Source: Acidobacteria bacterium Ga0077553
Lineage (GTDB): Bacteria; Acidobacteriota; Terriglobia; Bryobacterales; Bryobacteraceae
Direction of reading: 5' to 3'
Length of the DNA: 60,054 nt
Assembly: GCA_001464575.1 (NCBI GenBank)
Contig: LNFE01000235.1
Location: 1-60,054 of the forward strand
Shown piece by piece: positions 43,778 through 52,058 of the stretch. The notes under the pieces are model-generated. The model did no database searches. It saw only the letters and a program-made list of their open reading frames with translations, and was not told the origin of the DNA. The position numbers and the translations under genes were made by a program. Each line of letters opens with the position of its first letter. Position 1 is the stretch's first letter.

Positions 43778-45109
43778 ATGACCACGCCCAAACATAGCCT
43801 GGGACTCTTCGACGCCACCACCATTGTCATGGGCTCCATGATCGGGTCTGGCGTCTTCATTGTCGCGGCGGATATCGGCCGCCAGGTCGGTTCTCCGGGC
43901 ATGATGTTGATGGCCTGGGTGGTCACCGCGCTGCTGACGCTGATCGCGGCTCTCAGCTACGGCGAACTCGCCGCGATGATGCCCAACGCCGGCGGCCAGT
44001 ACGTCTACCTTCGCGAGGCCTTCGGGCCGCTCTATGGCTTCCTTTACGGCTGGACGTTTTTCACCGTCATCCAAACCGGCACCATCGCCGCCGTGGCGGT
44101 CGCCTTCGCGAAGTTCCTCGGCGTCTTCCTGCCAGATCTTTCACAAAAAGCCGTCGCCATCGTGCTGATCGTATTTCTTACCTGGCTGAATACCCGCGGC
44201 CTCCGCACCGGCGCTCTGGTGCAGAACATCTTCACGGTGGCCAAGACGGGCGCCCTGCTGGGCCTGATCGGCGCGGCCTTTTTCGTAGGGCGCAATGATG
44301 CCGCCGTCGCCCGCAACTTCGGCGAGAACTTCTGGGCCGGAGGCTTCGACGGCCTCACGGCCATCCGGGTGCTGGGCGTCGCGCTGGTCGGTTCCTTGTT
44401 CTCGTCCGACTCCTGGAACAACGTCACCTTCACGGCCGGCGAAACACGGAACCCCCAACGGAACGTACCGCTTTCGCTGCTGCTCGGCGTGGGCTTGGTT
44501 TCCATCCTCTACCTGCTCGCCAACTACGCCTATCTGCTCGTTCTGCCGTTTGAGCAGATTCAGAATGCCGCCCAGGACCGCGTCGGCACCGCCGCGGCCA
44601 GCGCCATCCTCGGCCCGGTGGCCGTTCAGGTGATGGCCGCCGCCATCATGGTTTCCACCTTCGGCTGCGCCAATGGGCTCACCCTGGCCGGCGCTCGCGT
44701 CTACTACGCCATGGCGCTCGACAACCTGTTTTTCCGCCAGGCCGCGCGGCTCGATCCGAAGACTCAGGTGCCGGTTACCTCGTTGTGGATTCAGTGCCTT
44801 TGGGCCTGCGGATTGACGCTCACGGGCAGCTATAGCGATCTGCTCGACTATGTTATATTCGCTGTTTTGCTTTTCTACATCCTGACGATTGTGGGGATCT
44901 TTGTGCTGCGCCAGGCGCGCCCCGAGGCCGACCGGCCCTACAAAGCGTTTGGATATCCGGTGTTGCCAGCTCTCTACATCCTCCTTGCGAGTAGTATTGA
45001 GCTGTTGCTGTTGCTGTACAAACCTAGCTTTACGTGGCCCGGGCTGATCATTGTTTTACTCGGCATCCCGGTATATTTCTGGTGGACGAAAGGGAAGGTC
45101 AAGGCATGA
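43778..45109 (+). CDS. APC family amino acid permease
   Basis: A 443-residue transporter with about 12 membrane helices. The first helix carries GSMIGSGVF, the G-S/A-G substrate loop of the APC superfamily. Later motifs include GGQYVYLREAFGPLYGFLYGW and SFGCANGLTLAGARV-like residues. It resembles the LAT/SteT-type exchangers. ATG 43778 is chosen (GGAG at 43762) over TTG 43742. The stop overlaps the next permease by 4 bases, so both are coexpressed. Confidence 0.9.
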   Translation: MTTPKHSLGLFDATTIVMGSMIGSGVFIVAADIGRQVGSPGMMLMAWVVTALLTLIAALSYGELAAMMPNAGGQYVYLREAFGPLYGFLYGWTFFTVIQTGTIAAVAVAFAKFLGVFLPDLSQKAVAIVLIVFLTWLNTRGLRTGALVQNIFTVAKTGALLGLIGAAFFVGRNDAAVARNFGENFWAGGFDGLTAIRVLGVALVGSLFSSDSWNNVTFTAGETRNPQRNVPLSLLLGVGLVSILYLLANYAYLLVLPFEQIQNAAQDRVGTAAASAILGPVAVQVMAAAIMVSTFGCANGLTLAGARVYYAMALDNLFFRQAARLDPKTQVPVTSLWIQCLWACGLTLTGSYSDLLDYVIFAVLLFYILTIVGIFVLRQARPEADRPYKAFGYPVLPALYILLASSIELLLLLYKPSFTWPGLIIVLLGIPVYFWWTKGKVKA

Positions 45110-46560
45110 GTCTATTTGCAACCAAGCCGCTCTCGCGGATTCTTGAAGAGTCGGAAGGCGGAGAGCATACGCTCAAACGCACGTTGTCCGCGACTCAGTT
45201 GGTGGCCCTTGGGATTGGCGCCATCATCGGCGCCGGTATCTTTACCCTCACCGGCGTCGCCGCCGCCGAACACGCTGGCCCGGCCATCACCCTGGCCTTT
45301 ATCGCCGCCGCCATCGGTTGTGCCTTCGCCGGCCTCTGCTACAGCGAATTCGCGACGATGATCCCTATCGCCGGCTCGGCTTATACCTACGCCTATGCCA
45401 CCATGGGCGAGTTACTGGCCTGGATCATCGGCTGGGACCTGGTGCTGGAATACGCTGTCGGCGCCGCCACCGTCGCCGTGGGATGGAGTGGCACCTTGGT
45501 TTCCCTCCTCCAAAATCTCGGCATCCATCTACCGCCCACCCTCATCACCTCGCCATTTGAACCCATCAAACTGGCCGATGGCAGTATGGCCACCGGCCTC
45601 ATCAACCTTCCGGCGGTATTTATCGTCTGCGCCATCTCCCTTCTGCTGATGCGCGGCATCCAGGAATCGGCCCGCGCCAACGCGATCATCGTCGTGCTGA
45701 AAGTCGCCGTCATCATCGTCTTCATCGCCATTGGTTGGTCCTTCGTCGACTCCTCCAATCACACGAACTACATCCCGATGAACGAAGGGGGCAGCCGCTA
45801 CGGTTGGTCCGGCATCCTCCGCGCCGCCGGCGTCATCTTCTTTGCTTATATCGGCTTCGACGCTGTATCCACCGCGGCGCAGGAGGCCAAGAACCCGAAG
45901 CGGGATATGCCGATCGGCATTATCGGTTCGCTGCTGGTTTGCACCATCCTCTTCATCCTGTACGCCCACGTGCTGACGGGCATCGTGAACTACAAGGAAC
46001 TCAACGTGCCGAGCCCCATCACCCTGGCGCTCAACAAGATGCCGTATACCTGGCTCGCCATCATGATGAAGGTCGCCGTGCTGGCCGGCCTCACTTCGGT
46101 CATCCTGGTCATGCTCCTCGGCCAAAGTCGCGTGTTCTTCTCCATGTCCCGCGACGGCCTACTGCCGAAGCTGTTCAGCGAGATCCACCCGAAGTTCCAG
46201 ACCCCGTGGCGCAGCAACCTGCTCTTCATGGTGTTCGTCAGCTGCTTTAGCGCCTTTGCCCCCATCTCGGTCGTTGGCGAAATGACCTCCATCGGCACCC
46301 TGTTCGCCTTCGTGCTGGTCTGCGGCGGCATTCTGGTGATGCGGAAGACGCATCCCGATCTGCCGCGGCCCTTTAAGACCCCGCTGGTGCCCCTGGTGCC
46401 CGTTCTCGGCGTTCTGGTCAACTTGGGCCTGATGGCTGGCCTCGGCTGGTCCAACTGGCTACGTCTCTTTCTCTGGATGGGCCTCGGGCTCGCTATCTAC
46501 TTCGGTTACAGCCGGCACCACAGCCGGCTCCACACCCACCCCGTTAAGGGCGGCCGCTAG
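45106..46560 (+). CDS. APC family amino acid permease (cationic type)
   Basis: A 484-residue transporter with about 12 helices. The first helix has IGAIIGAGIFTLTG, and the body has IPIAGSAYTYAYATMGELLAWIIGWDLVLEYAVGA, typical of the CAT/YfnA group (bacterial relatives of cationic amino acid transporters). Start ATG 45106 overlaps the previous stop. Its last 102 bases are antiparallel to the gene at 46459. Confidence 0.9.
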   Translation: MSLFATKPLSRILEESEGGEHTLKRTLSATQLVALGIGAIIGAGIFTLTGVAAAEHAGPAITLAFIAAAIGCAFAGLCYSEFATMIPIAGSAYTYAYATMGELLAWIIGWDLVLEYAVGAATVAVGWSGTLVSLLQNLGIHLPPTLITSPFEPIKLADGSMATGLINLPAVFIVCAISLLLMRGIQESARANAIIVVLKVAVIIVFIAIGWSFVDSSNHTNYIPMNEGGSRYGWSGILRAAGVIFFAYIGFDAVSTAAQEAKNPKRDMPIGIIGSLLVCTILFILYAHVLTGIVNYKELNVPSPITLALNKMPYTWLAIMMKVAVLAGLTSVILVMLLGQSRVFFSMSRDGLLPKLFSEIHPKFQTPWRSNLLFMVFVSCFSAFAPISVVGEMTSIGTLFAFVLVCGGILVMRKTHPDLPRPFKTPLVPLVPVLGVLVNLGLMAGLGWSNWLRLFLWMGLGLAIYFGYSRHHSRLHTHPVKGGR

Positions 46561-47331
46561 GTTCCCTAGATCCTCTGCTTGGAAGGGCCGCACTAAAACT
46601 TCGTGAGCGAAGTTCGCGGCCCAACTGATCGACTCCACCTTGGAGCGGCGGCGCATGGTCAGCAGCGTCTGGCTCATCTTGTGGCCCCGCCGGGCCAGGA
46701 TGGCCAGCGCCATTGTGGAGACGCGATTCGATGGGTCCTGCGCTGCCCGTTCCACCAGCGGCATCATTGGCTCCAGGTCCTTCCGCCGGGCGATACCTTC
46801 AATCAAATTGGCCCGCACCCGTTCATTTGGGCTCAGATAAAGCTCTACGATTTTGTCCGTGCTCAACAAATGCCGCCCCAGCAGCTTGGCGGCCTTCGAC
46901 TGCACCCGAATGTCCGGGTGCCGCGTAAACTTCAGCAGCGTCACGGCGATCCGATTCGGCTCCGGGGCATCCTCCACCAAAGCGAGGCACCGTTGAATTT
47001 CGGCGTACGGCACCTCCAATGGCCAAGCCCGCTGCGCGAGAAGCCGTTGGAGCAGCTTCATATCGAACAGCGAATCCCGCGCCATGGCAATGGACATCAA
47101 TTCGGTGGCCTGCCTGTCCTTCAAAACCTCCGGCTCCAACAGAGCCCGCGCGACAATATTCGACTCGATCAAAAACTCCGCCTGCCCCTCGGTATCCCCC
47201 TGGAGCGTCGTCATCAGATAGTCGAACAGATCCGGCGGTTCCGATAGGCTAATCCAAGTCTCCAGCTGCCGGCTGGCGCTGGTGGCGCAACTAGAGAGAA
47301 CGGACGTCCAATTTTCGGCATTTGACCGCAT
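46459..47331 (-). CDS. HEAT-like helical repeat protein
   Basis: A 290-residue protein starting at ATG 47331, made of paired helices (for example SIAMARDSLFDMKLLQRLLAQRAW, RVQSKAAKLLGRHL, VRANLIEGIARR, NRVSTMALAILARRGHKM), so a HEAT-like solenoid. No signal peptide or membrane helix is present from this start; a longer frame to 47550 would run over the next gene. The C-terminal 30 residues overlap the permease gene by 102 bases, which is unusually long. A scaffold or binding role is possible. Confidence 0.65.
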   Translation of the reverse strand: MRSNAENWTSVLSSCATSASRQLETWISLSEPPDLFDYLMTTLQGDTEGQAEFLIESNIVARALLEPEVLKDRQATELMSIAMARDSLFDMKLLQRLLAQRAWPLEVPYAEIQRCLALVEDAPEPNRIAVTLLKFTRHPDIRVQSKAAKLLGRHLLSTDKIVELYLSPNERVRANLIEGIARRKDLEPMMPLVERAAQDPSNRVSTMALAILARRGHKMSQTLLTMRRRSKVESISWAANFAHEVLVRPFQAEDLGNLAAALNGVGVEPAVVPAVTEVDSEPEAHPEKET

Positions 47332-47382
47332 CGTATGTGCTCGTATCGGCCAAACCTCCGGAATTTTGAGCAGCTCGTGAGT

Positions 47383-47388
47383 TATACT
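47383..47388 (+). promoter_or_regulatory. Candidate -10 element, possibly leaderless start
   Basis: TATACT is 7 bases before ATG 47396, without any ribosome binding site. Transcription would begin about at the start codon. This is the best example among several similar arrangements in the window. Confidence 0.4.
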
Positions 47389-47395
47389 CCACTTT

Positions 47396-47824
47396 ATGAG
47401 ACTCGTCCTGTCGCTCTTCGCACTTTCGGTCGTCGCGTATTCCGCCCCCGATTTTACCGGTTCCTGGAAAGTGAACGTCGCCAAAAGCAACTTCGGGGCG
47501 ATGCCCAGCCCCGACAAGTACACCCGGGTGATCGAGCACAAGGAACCCACGGTGAAAATCGAGGAGAGTCAGTCCTCCGAACGCGGTGAGTGGACAGGAA
47601 TTATCAACCTGAAGACCGATGGTACGGAAACCTCCAGCGAAATCCGCGGGAATGCCCTGAAATCAGTTTCCCGCTGGGATGGCGAAGTCCTCAGCATCCT
47701 CAACGACCGGCTCTCCCTCTCGGCCGACAAACAAACCCTTACCCTGCAGCGTAAAATCGATACGCCGAACGGCGTGCTGGAGCAGTCAGTCGTTTTCGAG
47801 CGGCAGGACAGTACAGTAAAGTAG
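47396..47824 (+). CDS. Small exported beta-rich protein
   Basis: A 142-residue protein with a signal peptide (LVLSLFALSVVAYSA). The mature part begins PDFTGSWKVNVAKSNFG, a pattern common in exported lipocalin-like proteins of Acidobacteria, and is predicted beta-rich. Function unknown. It is divergent from the HEAT-like gene. Confidence 0.75.
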   Translation: MRLVLSLFALSVVAYSAPDFTGSWKVNVAKSNFGAMPSPDKYTRVIEHKEPTVKIEESQSSERGEWTGIINLKTDGTETSSEIRGNALKSVSRWDGEVLSILNDRLSLSADKQTLTLQRKIDTPNGVLEQSVVFERQDSTVK

Positions 47825-47911
47825 CTACGAAGGTCGGAATTTACTTGCGCGATTAGAGTTCTTTCATTAACTTGTTTATATGGCTCTTTTTTATTGGGGC
47901 CCGGCAAGCTT

Positions 47912-48205
47912 ATGAAAAAACTCTTTATCGGGAATATTCCCTTTCAAGCAACCGAAAACGAACTGGAGTCTTGGTTCGCTCAGCAAGGTTTTACCCCAAC
48001 CGCCGTCGCGATCGTTCACCATCGTCTTACGGGTGACTCTCGTGGCTTCGGCTTTGCCGATTTCGCAACCCCCGATGAGGCCCTGCAAGCCGTCGAGACT
48101 CTCAACGGGGGCGACTACCAGGGTCGCCGGCTGATGCTGAGTGTGGCGCGTAGTGAAGGTCCGGCGGTGCAAGCCGCGGGCGAACAGGTATCGCACCGCG
48201 CTTAA
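47912..48205 (+). CDS. RRM-type RNA-binding protein
   Basis: A 97-residue single RNA-recognition motif. RNP2 is LFIGNIPF (residues 4-11) and RNP1 is SRGFGFADF (about 49-57). Such proteins are often cold-induced in bacteria without classical CspA dominance. No glycine-rich tail is present. ATG 47912 follows an 87-base gap that is AT-rich for this genome and should hold the promoter and leader. Confidence 0.9.
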   Translation: MKKLFIGNIPFQATENELESWFAQQGFTPTAVAIVHHRLTGDSRGFGFADFATPDEALQAVETLNGGDYQGRRLMLSVARSEGPAVQAAGEQVSHRA

Positions 48206-48251
48206 TTCAAAACTCCGTTCCCATGTCAGCCATGCGACACTAAGGGAAGGC

Positions 48252-48915
48252 ATGTGGGGTTATTGGCAGCTTTCGCTGCGCTTGGTTTTTTTAGGCTTCC
48301 TGGCTCCGCTCTCCATCGGTCTTACCATGGCCTTGGCCGGGTACTTTCTTACCCGGAATTCGGCCGACCTTGAGATTAATGGAGACGTAGTGAGGGCGCG
48401 CGTCCGCGAAAGCGAAATGCGAGGCGAGAGCTACTGGGTTTTGTTTGAGTATCTCGACGATAAGTCGGTACTCCACCGGGGAGAAGCCCTGCTTGACGGT
48501 CCTGGAGCTGCCGCCGCCAAGACGGCCGGATTTGTCGAAATCCGGTATGATCGCCGGCGCCCCGAGCTCTACGACATCGCTACCAGCGGTCGCCAGAGCA
48601 TGGATCGCTCGCTACGTATCGGCGTTCTTAGCCTAGGATTGCTGCTGATGCTTGTCGCCGTCGGCATCCTGGCTCGCCGGGCATTCCAAATCTTCCGGAT
48701 CGTGCGGCTCCTCAAGAAGGGCTTTGCCCTCAATAGTGCCGTCCGAACCCACGTGGTCGAAGATAAGTCGCAGGTGGTATGAGGGCGTGTCGCCGGTGAT
48801 TCCGCCCAACTACGTAGCGAAATTTCCGGTCGGCCACCCGATTCGGGTGGTGTTTGACCGCGACGAGCCCCGGCGAAGCGAAGTCGATCTGTTTGGCATT
48901 CGGGCCGGCCGCTAA
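48252..48915 (+). pseudogene. DUF3592-like membrane protein, frameshifted
   Basis: The first frame runs 48252-48782 (176 residues) with two membrane helices (about 8-33 and 118-140) and stops right after THVVEDKSQVV. A second frame continues to 48915 with YEGVSPVIPPNYVAKF and GHPIRVVFDRDEP. The second part mirrors the first repeat of the protein (LHRGEALLDGPG, GFVEIRYDRRRPELYDI), as DUF3592 repeats do. Between the halves about a dozen codons of the second repeat are missing. Either the gene is broken or the assembly lost a short piece. Function unknown. Confidence 0.65.
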
Positions 48916-49500
48916 CTAAAGAAAGAAGGAAAAGCCAGCGGAGTACTCCGTTTGGCCAATCCACCCAGTCCGGTTGAACAGGGGAAACGGCTTCGGGGTC
49001 GCGTACTGGCGCACGTCGAAGCGAATCAGAAACATCGGACTAACCCGGATCTTCAGCCCTCCGCCATAGTTGACCCCGAACTTCGTCGAGCCGCCCCCCT
49101 GCGTCGCCGACGCCCCGGGCTGGACAAAATTCGAAAAGTGCACGCCGCCGGTGGCAAAAGGACGAATTCGCTTACCCTCCCGCGTTGCGTACGTCAGAAA
49201 GTTGTACATTCCCTGATGCGTCGCCATGCCCTGGCGCTCCCCGGTCGAATCGAAAACCAACTGAGTCCGGTTATAGGCATAGCCGAACTCGTGGCCAAAG
49301 AAGGTATCCGAGTTGGTGGTCATCCGGAAGCCAAGCCGGAAGCCCCCGTCAAGGCTGTACTCGTTGGGAGCGTCGGGGCTCTGGGAACTGCTCCCCAACG
49401 CGGCCCGGGAAAATCGGTGCTGGCCACCGTGGACCCCCACCTCAAGCAACTGCGCCGAACAGACAATGGCAAACAAACCGAGAAGTGTGAAGAAGCGCAT
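48916..49500 (-). CDS. Small outer-membrane beta-barrel protein
   Basis: A 194-residue protein with a signal peptide (FTLLGLFAIVCSA). Alternating hydrophobic strands with aromatic residues and the C-terminal YSAGFSFFL support an eight-stranded OmpA/OmpW-like barrel in the outer membrane. No periplasmic domain follows. It sits just downstream of lutC on the same strand, with a 6-base gap, but shares no obvious function. Confidence 0.75.
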   Translation of the reverse strand: MRFFTLLGLFAIVCSAQLLEVGVHGGQHRFSRAALGSSSQSPDAPNEYSLDGGFRLGFRMTTNSDTFFGHEFGYAYNRTQLVFDSTGERQGMATHQGMYNFLTYATREGKRIRPFATGGVHFSNFVQPGASATQGGGSTKFGVNYGGGLKIRVSPMFLIRFDVRQYATPKPFPLFNRTGWIGQTEYSAGFSFFL

Positions 49501-49506
49501 TTTCGT

Positions 49507-50094
49507 CTAAATCAAGATCAAGTGGATTTCTTGGCGTTCGGACCCGGCTATCAGTGCCGTTTCGCTGGAGGATTCAAAGCTCCGCGGATTCAGGCCGAGC
49601 AGTTCGTCCAAATTCGCGAGCAGCTTCCGGCGCGACGCGACAATCACCCAGATCGGCAAACCCATCGAGATGCATCTCGGCTCTTCCGGGGTAAACCGAA
49701 GAACCACTTCGCCGCTCTCCGCCAGCAGGCTATAACAGCTACTAATTCCGATGCGCACGGTCTGGGCCGCGTTACCAAGAAGTTCGGGATCCGTAAACCC
49801 CGATTGCACCCCGGCTAACCCCAAAACCCCACACTCTGCTAACACCGGGGCACCGGAAGCCAGCGCCTCCCTTCCGGCCAAAAGCTCCGCCACCAGAGTC
49901 CGGGCTTCCTGCTCGGAACTCACCACATGCAGTGCTCCGCCGTGCTCCTCAAAGGCCGCCCGGAACCGTTCCAACCGCTCCTCCATCGTCCAGTTCCGCA
50001 CCACCAGCAGGGGCTCCGGAGGCGTCGACGGCTTCTGAAACTTCTTGCGGCCCAGCGCCAGCCGCAGGCTCTCCAATAGGGCGTCACCCGCCAT
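49507..50094 (-). CDS. lutC: LutC-like LUD-domain protein
   Basis: A 195-residue protein of the LUD family. The core is LAECGVLGLAGVQSGFTDPELLGNAAQTVRIGISSCYSLLAESGEVVLRFTPEEPR followed by LPIWVIVASRRKLLANLDELLG. In Bacillus, LutC works with LutA and LutB in L-lactate oxidation. ATG 50094 shares a base with the lutB stop (TAATG). The length is close to other LutC proteins. Confidence 0.82.
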   Translation of the reverse strand: MAGDALLESLRLALGRKKFQKPSTPPEPLLVVRNWTMEERLERFRAAFEEHGGALHVVSSEQEARTLVAELLAGREALASGAPVLAECGVLGLAGVQSGFTDPELLGNAAQTVRIGISSCYSLLAESGEVVLRFTPEEPRCISMGLPIWVIVASRRKLLANLDELLGLNPRSFESSSETALIAGSERQEIHLILI

Positions 50095-50960
50095 TACTTT
50101 TTGCCCTCCCGCCACGCTTGCCGAAAGCTCTTCGCCGGGGGCGCCGGCAGCCCCCACTCCTCCCGCCAGAAGGCCCGCAGCATTTGCCCCGCGAACTCGT
50201 AGAGCCGCGGTTTCCGCATGACGTATCCCCATAGCCGGAACTTCCAGCCGCCCACTTCGAGGGGCGCCTCTTCGCGCAGCCGTAGCGGTAGACCTTCCGT
50301 GTCGATCCCAACCGGGCAATCCACCCCACCGCCGCCGACGCGTCCCGGTAGACACGCCCCGCAACGCACGCAACGCAACAGGTCCCGCCTCTCCGGGCTC
50401 GCCAACAGCTCGCTGCGGCCGCCATCCACCAGAATCAGGCAGAGTTCCTCCGGCCCGTCCAACTCCCCGGCGCGCCGCGGGCCCGTGAGGAATCGGGTGG
50501 TGTCGCTGGGGAGCAGTGGCAAAAACACCGCCAAATCCCGCATCCGCGGCAGCACTTTCTCAATGCCCGCCACCACAACTTGAATCTTGGGCCCGGTTCC
50601 CCCCGGGTGCTCGCCGGTCAGGCAGATCGCTCCGGCATCCGCGATCAGGAACGCGGCCGCTGAGATCCGCAGCGCCCCGTCTGCCAGTTCCAGGCTCTCC
50701 GGATCCGCCGGCGACTCCCCCCGTAGATACGCTTCAACGCCCGGTTCAAGCCGTTCGGCATGCCGCCGCAGGCTCTCTGCACCGCCCGGAACCGGGATCT
50801 CTCGCTCGCGTGTCAACAGCTCCAGATAATCGGCAACCTCGTCCGCGCCGCGAAGATAGACTACCGTGCCACCCTGGGCCGTCAGTTGCTTATCCAGTTC
50901 GGCTAAGTAGTGGTCCAGATTGGCTAGGACATGGCTGCGAATCTCGGTGGGCTTCGTCAT
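50094..50960 (-). CDS. lutB: LutB-like iron-sulfur protein, shortened
   Basis: A 288-residue LutB relative. Recognisable parts are the LUD domain (AAFLIADAGAICLTGE, VAGIEKVLPRMRD, LDGPEELCLILVDGGRSELL), a ferredoxin motif C197-x2-C200-x2-C203, a later C215-P, and the C-terminal PAPPAKSFRQAW. Normal LutB is about 450-480 residues with two full 4Fe-4S motifs. Here the ETDLGE region and the segment between the motifs are gone, leaving ligands for at most one cluster. The frame is intact, so this seems real. It overlaps lutA and lutC. Confidence 0.8.
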   Translation of the reverse strand: MTKPTEIRSHVLANLDHYLAELDKQLTAQGGTVVYLRGADEVADYLELLTREREIPVPGGAESLRRHAERLEPGVEAYLRGESPADPESLELADGALRISAAAFLIADAGAICLTGEHPGGTGPKIQVVVAGIEKVLPRMRDLAVFLPLLPSDTTRFLTGPRRAGELDGPEELCLILVDGGRSELLASPERRDLLRCVRCGACLPGRVGGGGVDCPVGIDTEGLPLRLREEAPLEVGGWKFRLWGYVMRKPRLYEFAGQMLRAFWREEWGLPAPPAKSFRQAWREGKK

Positions 50961-51619
50961 CGGCTGGCGAGGACCTCGGCCAAATGCACCGTCTCGATCG
51001 CATGACCTGCCTTTTCGAGAGCCCGCCGCAGCAGCAGGAGTCGTTCCGCCTCCATCCCAATGACGTGGCTCGCCCCACTCGCCCCAATGCGGTTTACCAG
51101 CGCCGGGCTCACCGGCTCGCCACGCCCCCACAATTTGCCACTCCCCGCCCAATCGCTAACGGACACCTGCTCGAGTCCCTTAACGTGCGCGAGTAAGCGG
51201 GGACCGCAGTTCAGTCCCTCGGCCTCCTGCACCACCGCGGCGTGCTCAAACCGGGCGCCGACATCCTCCACGCGCGCGACCTCCACCAAGAAGCGCGAGA
51301 ATTCCCATACTCGCCCCGCCAGCTCCCGGGCCGCCAGGCCGCCAAACTCGGGCAACCGTTTCCGCAGCATCGTCGCGCATGCCGTGGAGGGCGTCACCAC
51401 ATATTCCGCATCCGCAAAACTCCTGAGAAAGTGCTCTCCCACCAACTGCGCCTGCTCCCGGCACCCGGCCTCGTAGGCAGGGCGGCCACAGCACGTCTGC
51501 GCCGGCCGGAACTCCACTTCGTAGCCCGCCCGCGCTAGCACTTCCGCCATGGCTAACCCCGCGCTCGGCAGCAGTTGATCCACCACGCACGTCACGAAGA
51601 GGGAGACCCGTTTGGTCAT
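50957..51619 (-). CDS. lutA: LutA-like CCG-domain protein with degraded second domain
   Basis: A 220-residue LutA/GlcF-type protein. The N-terminal half is canonical (VSLFVTCVVDQLLPSAGLA, QTCCGRPAYEAG with Cys43-Cys44, TPSTACATM). The C-terminal half keeps the order of segments and ends TVHLAEVLA, but the usual HDSCH and CCGFGGTF motifs are replaced by QEAEGLN and SGKLWGRG, so the second set of cluster ligands is absent. It is coupled to lutB by an ATGA-type overlap. Whether it still oxidises lactate is unclear. Confidence 0.8.
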   Translation of the reverse strand: MTKRVSLFVTCVVDQLLPSAGLAMAEVLARAGYEVEFRPAQTCCGRPAYEAGCREQAQLVGEHFLRSFADAEYVVTPSTACATMLRKRLPEFGGLAARELAGRVWEFSRFLVEVARVEDVGARFEHAAVVQEAEGLNCGPRLLAHVKGLEQVSVSDWAGSGKLWGRGEPVSPALVNRIGASGASHVIGMEAERLLLLRRALEKAGHAIETVHLAEVLASR

Positions 51620-51652
51620 TGCTGCCCAGCGTATCAGGAGTGTGACGAACTG

Positions 51653-51658
51653 TACAAT
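51653..51658 (+). promoter_or_regulatory. Candidate -10 element close to GTG start
   Basis: TACAAT ends 6 bases before GTG 51665. The intervening GAAAGG is also ribosome-site-like but would be too short a leader. lutA is divergent, so this 45-base gap must hold promoters for both directions. Confidence 0.35.
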
Positions 51659-51664
51659 GAAAGG

Positions 51665-52057
51665 GTGAATCGCCGCCGCCTATTCGCCGTGTTTTTTTCG
51701 CCGCTCCTCGCCTGGGGGCAGGCCGCCGCGGCCACCTTCCGCGGCAAACTGCTCGCTGGCCAAGTCCTCGATTCCGCCTCCGGCCGCATCCGGCTGACCG
51801 GCGACGAACCCACGCTGGGCGTGCTGAACGACCCCCGCGTCATCGGCTTGGATCTCGAACTTACGGGCCAAAGCCGCGGCCCGGACGCCCTTGAAATCGA
51901 CCCCATTCATAAGAAGGCGATGTACGCGCTCAAAGACGGAAAACGCCTCTTCGTGACATACTGGTGCGACATCTGCTCCATCCGGACTTATACCCCGGGC
52001 CAATGCTGGTGCTGCCAGGAGCAGACCGAGCTTGACCTTCGCGAACGGTACGAATAA
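51665..52057 (+). CDS. Small exported cysteine-rich protein
   Basis: A 130-residue protein starting at GTG 51665 with an N-terminal leader (NRRRLFAVFFSPLLAWGQA). The C-terminal quarter holds five cysteines in the order CDIC, then CWCC (about residues 102-121), embedded in aromatic residues. This could bind a metal or form disulfides. I do not recognise the family. The following epimerase gene starts at or just past its end. Confidence 0.7.
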   Translation: MNRRRLFAVFFSPLLAWGQAAAATFRGKLLAGQVLDSASGRIRLTGDEPTLGVLNDPRVIGLDLELTGQSRGPDALEIDPIHKKAMYALKDGKRLFVTYWCDICSIRTYTPGQCWCCQEQTELDLRERYE

Positions 52058-52058
52058 C

